The notes beneath the pieces were generated by a model. That model was not told where the DNA came from and ran no database searches. It saw only the letters and a program-made list of their open reading frames with translations. From positions 26,905,828 to 26,969,827 of the forward strand of contig NC_091141.1 in NCBI RefSeq assembly GCF_041381155.1: a DNA stretch of 64,000 bases, read 5' to 3'. Source of the DNA: Argopecten irradians (taxonomy: Eukaryota; Mollusca; Bivalvia; Pectinida; Pectinidae). The translations under genes were made by a program, and so were the position numbers. Every line of letters begins with the position of its first letter. The stretch's first letter is position 1. Shown here in pieces: positions 11,681 to 20,900 of the stretch.

Positions 11681-11698
11681 AAGTTTGTTGTGTTTTCT

Positions 11699-11836
11699 TC
11701 AATCAAATCTTGCCCGCCATTGCAAGGTACGTGCTGTTTGGAGTACATCGGACTTTTTCTTATCATCGTTGAAGAGTCCCGATGAGTTATCAAATAGAAA
11801 CCGCGCGCGCATCATTGAATTTACTTCCGTTCTCAT
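11699..11836 (-). CDS. 45-codon ORF divergent to NUP35, unassigned
   Basis: The minus-strand frame starts at an ATG (11836-11834), contains FLFDNSSGLFNDDKKKSDV, and ends at a TGA at 11701-11699 where the LINE begins. Its composition looks protein-like, but I do not recognise it. Its ATG faces the NUP35 ATG across 68 bp. It could be the first exon of a divergent gene cut off by the LINE, a small independent ORF, or chance. There is no convincing splice donor within it (the nearest GT is GCAC/GTACCT). Confidence 0.2.
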   Translation of the reverse strand: MRTEVNSMMRARFLFDNSSGLFNDDKKKSDVLQTARTLQWRARFD

Positions 11837-11904
11837 TTTAGCGCACATGTCAGAAAATTTGAAATAGGCGTTTTAAAGAACCAGATTTTTGTATTACAAG
11901 GAAA
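11703..11904 (+). promoter_or_regulatory. NUP35 5' flank / probable promoter
   Basis: This is the only non-repeat sequence between the truncated LINE and the NUP35 start codon. It has a short CGCGCGCGC run (11803-11811) and ACTTCCG (11823-11829), which matches the ETS-factor core common in housekeeping promoters. There is no obvious TATA box. If transcription starts upstream of 11847, a 6-codon upstream ORF (11847-11867) would precede the NUP35 ATG. The transcription start is not visible from sequence. Confidence 0.35.
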
Positions 11905-11932
11905 ATGCATTCCCCCAACGTCGATACACACG
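11905..11932 (+). CDS. NUP35: NUP35 exon 1 (start codon)
   Basis: Encodes MHSPNVDTH plus the first base of a Gly codon. The donor is CACG/GTAACA at 11933. Phase matches exon 2, which begins with the remaining two bases. The short size and modest donor make this the least certain exon. The alternative is a start at the internal ATG 12614 in exon 2. Confidence 0.65.
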
Positions 11933-14900
11933 GTAACATTAATTATTTATCATTATCGACTAAACTAAGAGTTTAAAACACACGAAAGCATAAATTTAGC
12001 TCACCTGTGATTTCTTGAATGGTGGATGTCAGTTTCGTTTTGTAGGCAATCTAGGTTAGTCTACTAAATATTTGTATTATGAACATAGACCATTGATTCC
12101 CATTTCTACTGTTATAATATGATTATTGTGACTGTAACTGTTGATCTATACCAAATTGCAATATTCAAATTCTATAACATTTAACTTAGGGGATATGAGA
12201 AACTTTTGAAATAAATTAATATTTTAAAAATAAAATCAGTAACTGTTACAGATTATAAAAATACAAAATGTACACTTTATAAGGACAGAATTTCCCACTC
12301 GTATTCCTGTTCCAGAATACATGATGTGTGATACATTTGAATGTGCTTAAATGCACTGTTCAATCAAGTGCACAAATATATAGGCCTATACTTACTATAA
12401 TACTGCCAATATTGGATATAATTGGGGCTATTTTGTGACTGTTTAAGAATATACAGTTTTGAAAATAATGTCTAAATTATATCATTATAAGTCATGTACA
12501 CCTGTCCATATGATGAATGATGATTAAATATATTCTCAATGACGAATCAATTGACTTATTATTTTGAATTCTCACCTGCAGGACCTGGTGGGTTCAGTAG
12601 TGGACCATTTGGTATGGAGCCAATGATGATGGGATCACCAAACAGCCCTACGAGCCCTACAGGGGCTCATCAGTCCCAGTTTCTACCCAGCTTCCTCCTG
12701 GGAGACCAAACGCCTCACTCTGTTTCAGTAATTATTACATAATTTCTGTTATTGGTATCATATATGATATTTCTTATGATATATATTGAAACGTGTATTT
12801 CAAAATACTGAAGAAATATTTCTGCAAGGGAAAGTAAACGCAACAAGAATGTGTTTTTAGGGACTCTTTAGGGCTAATACATATAATCGGTCCTATTTCA
12901 AATAGAATACTTTTAAAGTTTTGTCAAAATTCCCAAAACTGTTTCCTTTCATAATGGTACAAATCTCTTTAATAAAATGAGGAAATGTGTTATATATGTT
13001 AATAATGCACATGCACTGACTGATGAGATCAATACATATGGCTGAATTCTGACGGCTAATTAATTTTTGACACATAGTGTGTGAAACAACCAAATGTGGT
13101 GGTGTAATAATAATTATATTACATGTTATGATTTAATTTAAAGCCTGGTCCAAGGATTTGGTCTGCTGCTAGTCCGAGCCCACCAAAGTCTGCCTCTAGA
13201 GCCGGCCTTGTGTCCAGCAGTTTCAACACATCAGGGATGAGGTAAGGGTTTGTTATTAGGGTATTATTTATCATTGACAAGTTAAAGATGCTCCACCGCC
13301 GACAAATGGTATTTTGTTACTACCAAAAACAGTAGCAGACGATTTAGTATTTTTCTTCAGTTACAAAAGTTACTTACTTTACAATATTACCGTCATTGAA
13401 AAGTTTAAGCTTCTAATTTTACTTCAAGTTGGAAATATGAAAAATAATTAATTGCATCCCGAAAAAAATCTGTGGCACTATATATATCCTATATGGAATA
13501 AAGTACTGATTGCGAATTCACCAAAAGCAAAATAAATTATTCTTGTATTATTTTTTGTGTTAATTAGACATATATATACACGATTAAACACCAATTATTG
13601 CTCAAATAATGAAAATCATTTATGCTGTGTCGGCGGTGGAGCATCTTTAAGTATTATTGATACAGCTTTATTACCCAGCTGACAAAGCACTACAGTGGAG
13701 CCTTAGCAAATCAGCAACCTATGATTTCTGACGAAATTGGCTGGTTAGTGAAACTGCTAAAATAGTAAGACATCTATCAATGTAAGATAACAAATTTGGT
13801 AAAAGTTGACTGAATAATGTGGGAACTCGATTTAAAGATACTGAATTAAATTATCAAAATTATCCGAGGGAAATTCTGGTGAGATGAAAAGTATAACCGA
13901 TCAACATAAAAAAAAGAGATAAAATCTTCATATTTTTTTTTGTGCATATATATTTGAAATAAAATTATTTTAGTGATAAACAAGCTTGAGATATTTTTCA
14001 TTATCAGTACAATGTTTTAGGAATCTATGTTTTTATCAATTTCAGTCGAGGAGAAGTACTGCGACCAAAGGAGAAAGTTGGTGCTCCACCCACTAAGAGC
14101 TTGATGACTCACTCGAGCCCAGTAGCGAACACGTCGGCAGTGTTTGGTACACCAAATGTACACCAAGTATGTTGTCATAACCAATTTGTGAAAAGAGATA
14201 CAGGGCTCTCGCTGGGCTGTTTTTGGGGGCTATTTTGGGCCCTATTCCCAATCTAAAATACCTTTTTTTTTTTTTTACAATTCCTCAAGCTTATTTTCAC
14301 AATCGCCTTTATGTCGAAATAATCAAAAGGAAAGCCAAAAAAAAAACAGAAAACTAAAATATTTTACTGGATTGTCAAACTTCAAAAAAACAAGTCCAAA
14401 AGTAAATCTGAAATGTATTGCTTGAAATAAATCGTGTTTTCAGTTGTTTTTGTTTTATTTGAAAAATTCTAATATTCACAATTTTGGTCAATATCACGAT
14501 TACTTTCACAATTCTGTAGGCCCTGATCCCATTCACATAAAAGTGAGAGAGAGCCATGAGATACTAATGGACTAAGATCCAGGAATAGGAAAAGGATTGT
14601 TTGACTTTGTGATCAAACAAACACTATTATTTTAAAAATGAAATTATGTTTAAGGTGACATTATTTTGTGGTTCCATGTCTAACAACTTAATCAGAATGA
14701 TTTGATTTTGTGATTTACTGATTTTTTGAACTTGAAGTCTTAATTTTTCATTAACTTTTGAAAATTCACAAACTACCAATAAGATTCAATCCTCAGCAAA
14801 GAGATCTTTTGGTTTACAGTACTTGGAAAAAAAAATTTGAAAACAGATTCTTTGAATGGACTGGTAGCTGAAGAGTTTTGAAAGCTCTGTTTATTTCAAA

Positions 14901-17900
14901 CTTTGTTTATTTCAAACTATTAAGTCTCAAAATACAAGTTCTTAATATTAAATTGTTCACAGGTTTCTCGGTCAATGCATACCCCTGGCGCCATGGCTGG
15001 TACACCAGCTCCACCTACCACAGGTAAGGGGAGATAATAAGGTAGACTCATAAGGGGGTATGCCTAATTGGGGTTAAATTGGATAGAAAAATGTTTAAAA
15101 GTATAATAAAAACACTTGTGTTGTTTGTCCTCAATGTTATTACATTGCATTACTTTAAGAATGATGGATGTGCTAGTAGTTCTTACAGAGATATTACACT
15201 GACTTTGGTTATAGGAGATTTCAGAAAAGATGGCGATGACGTCACACAAAGGTACATCCGGGCGCTCAAAGTACAACTCCGTATATCTACACATACAACT
15301 CCGTATATCTACACATAAACATAGAGGGAACACAGCCGCTTGGGATGTTTGTTTACATTTTATTGTAATAAATAGTACGACACTCCGAGAACTATTGCGT
15401 TATTTTAATTATAAAAAGGGTAAATAAAGATATTTAACAAAAATATTTAGATATAAACATGTTGTATTCACTTTACTTTACTCTGTTTATATTCCATTTT
15501 CGACCGCCACGAGAAAAAAAACACGGTCGCCATTAGACCTACGTATAAATATTGACAGAAGTTACAAAATTGACAAAAACTACAAATTAAATTCCAAGTT
15601 TCCCCAAATATTATACTGACATTTTAATATGCGATTAATGTTTTCAAATTCTAACTTGGTAAAACACCTTACGATGTGTGATAATGGCCAAATTAAAATT
15701 TGCCTCGTAGATCACCCCAAGCGCACGGCAGCCATTACGTACGGTACTGCCGAGATCCCGAATTTCGTCATTTTTCAGAGTCACAAAATTATGCATTCTG
15801 GTTAACTTTTTCGTCAGAAATTTTGGAATTTAGTTTATGACATTCAAATGAGTCATTTTATAGTTACTTTTTATCATATTTTAAAACAAAACTTCGAGTA
15901 TTTTAGGATTCTCGAAGCCGTGCGCAATATGTGTCCTGGTCGGCATTTATAGTAATTACTATCTACCTATATTAATATATCTAAATGTAGTCTATCTAAC
16001 ATGTATTCAAATTATTTAAAAGTAATATCACCTCAATATGAACTTCACATAACGGCACATGGAATAAAAATGGCTAAAAATTAAAAAGTAAACTCATGAA
16101 ATTGAACGATTTCACTATTTTATTTTTCGAGATATCGGCAGCCATACTGTACGTGTGCGTACATGTACACATACATCTTTATTTATGTGTAACATTGGTT
16201 TATACCATTCATTAAAAATAATATATACATGGGAAATAACGAAATATATATATTTTACAAGTACTTATTGAGATATGTGTTGGTAATTACGTATAAATGG
16301 TATTAATTTCCCAATTATTGGCTGTTACCCGAGGTGATCTACCAGCGAAGCCATGCACGAGCGGCCGTGGTCTGGCCAGGTGGTTTACATTTCGTTATAT
16401 TTATATTAATTAGTGTTATGAACAGATTTTTTCGTGTATAAAAGAAATATGATACATTGAAATCAATTATCTATTCATAACTTTTTCACAACATGGATTT
16501 CTACGTGTGAACAAAAAGCGGGTACGTGTGACGGCCCGGCACCGCTTCGCAAGCTGGCTTCAACACTAAATCTACACAAATATATTTAGCAATGAACAAG
16601 TTGTAAACATAAATGTCTGTAACCTCTGAAACAATAAGAAGCTATTTAAAAAATCAGAATTTGCAAGTATGAAAGTGTATACTTTTGCCAGCGTATCGAT
16701 TGTGTAGCAGGGATGTACATATCTGTTATTGTTTTTATTAGTCGCCATACTGTGTTTGTACCTTTGAGGACCCGGATGTAAACTTTCTGTGACGTCACGC
16801 CATCTTTTCTGAAATCTCCTATAGTTATTTAAGGACTGGATAAGTTTGGTTCCTACTGAAGCCTGAACATGAAAACAATACAGGGGTTTCAAGACCCCAA
16901 ATGAAATGGGTATATTACAATTTACTGCCGTTAGTCCCACCATCAGGTGATTATGACGTCACAAAATTTAAGTCAACAGATAAAGTCACCAGAAAGTTGG
17001 ACTAATGGACGGTACATTGTACTTAACCCACAATTTTTTACTTTTGGTATCTCAAAACTTCTGTATTGACCAATAGGTGAAGCGCGATATCTAACTACCG
17101 GGAATGAGAGCTAGATCCAAGGTGTAAAGCCTCTGCACCATATAAGTTTATAATCATTCATAGGTATGTAAATTAGACACAGAACCTACTTTTTTTGATT
17201 GATTGACGTCTGGTGACAAATTGTTTATAGGTTTATCACAGAGTTTATCAGAGAGTCTAGCGCAGGAACAGATGGCGGGGAGGATTCCGGTCTCGCCAGC
17301 ACAGCTCGACCCCTTCTACACACAGGGGTAGGTACAGATCAATCTATCTAAATTAAAATTCTGCTCCACTACGAAACATAACACTCCAATACAAGATCTA
17401 ACAAAACCCTGTTCGGGGTCACCCCAGCATGACCCCTGGACTAGAATCGAAATATCTCTGGATGTATTGTTAGCCAATTCAGGGGTTTCAATATCAGGCG
17501 GTACCCGGTACTTTTTGCCGGTTGAACCTGGCTGTGGTACCGCCTGATTTGGGCTAAATTACATTAGATAGCATACAGATGGTATAGAAAAGTACCCCCT
17601 GAAATTGCAATTGTACCGTCTCTCCTGAAAGATAATGAAACCTCTGAGCCATGTATACTTTGGAATGAATCAACCACACCGAAGATTTTGTAGGCGATAC
17701 AGTGATTGGCTAACTATAGGGGTCAATGTGAGGTGTCCCTGAACGGGATGTTGTAAGATCTTGTATGGGAGCATAATATAGAGCATCGTAGTGGAGCAGA
17801 ATTACAAGTCTGATTTTAATTAGATTAGGTACAGATCAGAGAAACAAAAAGAAAATGGCACCATTTTAATTTTACCATGTTTGTAAGTGGTACTGTAAAT

Positions 17901-20900
17901 CAATTTGTTTTCACATTCTTTCACAGTATTAATTTATCAATGCAAAAGTGTTTCAGGAGGTACTATATAACAGAACCATATTTAGTTGGAATTGCGAAAT
18001 TAATTCACCACGAAATGAATTAATTTACAATAACATAAAATTGCCCTGTATTAGAATACCCATAGATAACTTTTCTCTGTTCTCTACCAGTTTGAACTTG
18101 CGGCGTCACCCTGCTCTCTGTAAAAACTGTTTTAATGTTAAAGTTTACAAGTTAGTTATGCAAAATTTCAAAATAGCATGTTGGTCAAGCAAGACGATAT
18201 TTTCACCTTACTGGATATTTGTTTTTGATCCACAGGGAATCCCTGACATCAGACGATGTCTTAGATGAGACATGGGTGACAGTGTTTGGGTAAGTTTTCT
18301 TTTCCACCCATTGACTTTGCCTGCATAATATTTTTGTTTATGTCAGTAGTGTACTATAACCTTGAGCACTCTCCATCGACTGGAAAGTCAGTGATGTTTA
18401 GATTTTGTATATTTGGTAGTCTAAGTGAGAAAAAAAAAGAGAAAAAACTCTATTCTACAAAGATGTCTATAACTGAATTATAGTGCTTATATGGACTTAG
18501 GGCATTATTTGGTAATATTCTGTATAGATAATTAGGACATTATTTGGGTGGAATACTGTATAGATATAATTAGGACATTATTTGGGTAGAATACTGTATT
18601 GATAATTTTGGGCATTACTTGGGTAGAATACTGTATAGATAATTAGGGCATTATTTTGGTAGAATACTGTATAGATAATTAGGGCATTATTTTGGTAGAA
18701 TACTATATAGATAATTAGGACATTAGGTAGTATACTGTATAGATAATAAGGGCATCATTTGGGTAGAGTACTGTATAGATAATTAGGACATTATTTGGGT
18801 GGAATACTGTATAGATAATTAGGACATTATTTGGGTGGAATACTGTATAGATAATTAGGGCATTATTTGGGTAGAATACAGTATAAATAATTAAGACATT
18901 ATTTGGGTATAACACTGTATAGATAATTAGGACATTATTTAGGTAGAATACTATATAGATAATTTAGGACATTATTTGGGTAGTATACTATATAGATAAT
19001 TAGAGAATTATTTGGGTAGAATACTATATAGATAATTAGAGAATTATTGGGTAGAATACTGTATAGATAATTAGAGAATTATTTGGGTAGTATACTATAT
19101 AGATAATTAGAGAATTATTTGGGTAGTATACTATATAGATAATTAGAGAATTATTTGGGTAGTATACTATATAGATAATTAGAGAATTATTTGGGTAGTA
19201 TACTATATAGATAATTAGAGAATTATTTGGTTAGAATACTATATAGATAATTAGAGAATTATTTGGGTAGTATACCAGGGGTGTAAAAATTTATTTCAAA
19301 GCACTAGCCCAGGGCTAGTAGACACCAAAATCTCACTAGCCCGGCCTAAATATCTACTAGCCCAGCCAAAAAAAAAATGGAAAATTTATAATACCAGTAT
19401 TTTTCATACTGTATAAATTCAAATATTTTTAATTGAGTGAGTTTTTTTTTATTATTTGCATCTACCTTTTTTATTTAAATTCAAATAAACATTAAGAAAT
19501 TCTTTAATCTGTGATATTTCTAGAACACAATTTTTAGCTCACCTGGCCCGAAGGGCCGGTGAGCTTATGTCATGGCGCGGCGTCCGTCGTCCGTCGGCGT
19601 CCGTCGGCGTCCGTCTGTCCGTCAACATTTCCTTTCAATCGCTACTAGTCATAGAGTTCTGCATGGATTGTAACCAAATTTGGCCACAAACATCCTTGGG
19701 GGAAGGGGAACAGAACTTGTATAAATTTTGGCTCTGACCCCCCGGGGGCAGGAGGGGCGGGGCCCAATAGGGGAAATAGAGGTAAATCCTATAAATCGCT
19801 ACTTGTCCTAGAGTTCTGCATGGATTGTAACCAAAATTAGCCACAAACATCCTTGGGGGAAGGGGAACAGAACTTGTATAAATTTTGGCTCAGGTCCCCC
19901 GGGGGCAGGAGGGGCGGGGCCCAATAGGGGAAACAGAGGTAAATCCTTTAAATCGCTACTAGTCATAGAGTTATGAATGGAATGTAACCAAATTTGGCCA
20001 CAAACATCCTTGGGGGAAGGGGAACAGAACTTGTATAAATTTTGGCTCTGGTCCCCCGGGGGCAGGAGGGGCGGGGCCCAATAGGGGAAATAGAGGTAAA
20101 TCCTTTAAATCGCTACTAGTCATAGAGTTCTTCATGGATTGTAACCAAATTTGGCCACAAACATTCTTTGGGGAAGAGAAACTGAACTTGTATAAAATTT
20201 GGCTCTGAGCCCCTGGGGGCAGGAGGGGCGGGCCCAATAGGGGAAATAAAGGTAAATCCTATAAATCGCTACTTGTCATAGAGTTCTGCATGGATTGTAA
20301 CCAAATTTGGCCACAAGCATCCTTGGGGGAAGGGGAACAGAACTTGTATAAATTTTGGCTCTGAGCCCCCTGGGGCAGGAGGGGCGGGGCCCAATAGGGG
20401 AAATAAAGGTAAATCCTATAAATCGCTACTTGTCCTAGAGTTCTGCATGGATTGTGACCAAATTTGGCCACAGACATCCTTAGGAAAAGGGGAACAGAAC
20501 TTGTATAAATTTTGGCTCTGACCCCCTGGGGGCAGGAGGGGCGGGGCCCAATATAGGAAATAAAGGTAAATCCTATAAATCGCTACTAGTCATAGAGTTC
20601 TTCATGGATTGTAACCAAATTTGGCCACAAACATTCTTTGGGGAAGGGGAACTGAACTTGTATAAAATTTGGCTCTGACCCCCCGGGGGCAGGAGGGGCG
20701 GGGCCCAATATAGGAAATAAAGGTAAATCCTATAAATCGCTACTAGTCCTAGAGTTCTGCATGGATTGTGACCAAATTTGGCCACAAACATCCTTGGGAG
20801 AAGGGGAACAGAACTTGTATAAATTTTGGCTCTGACCCCCTGGGGGCAGGAGGGGCGGGGCCCAATAGGGGAAATAAAGGTAAATCCTATAAATCGCTAC

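Larger units (their letters stand above)
8812..11698 (-). mobile_element. decayed, 5'-truncated CR1/jockey-type LINE
   Basis: Reading leftwards, the 3' half of an APE-type endonuclease (about 11698-11078) contains DFNYPNINW and a late LGKSEHCVL block, where SDH is usual in the family. Reverse transcriptase pieces follow between 10780 and 9300: [35 protein letters not shown], then the catalytic box as FADD (YADD is common in the family), then the LDYACPVWAPYL region. The coding frame is broken at several points (about 11078-10780, 10418-10367, about 10200, about 9680), so the copy is dead. The 3' end is a (TAAGA)n tail at 8812-8842, as in CR1-like elements. A MITE lies inside the 3' untranslated part. 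The 5' end is truncated close to the NUP35 promoter. Confidence 0.9.

Noticed and set aside
12001-12055. Alternative NUP35 first exon ending CTAG/GTTAGT
   Set aside because: The donor is good, but the frame from its ATG ends two bases into a codon, whereas exon 2 needs one base. The 11905-11932 exon fits the phase.
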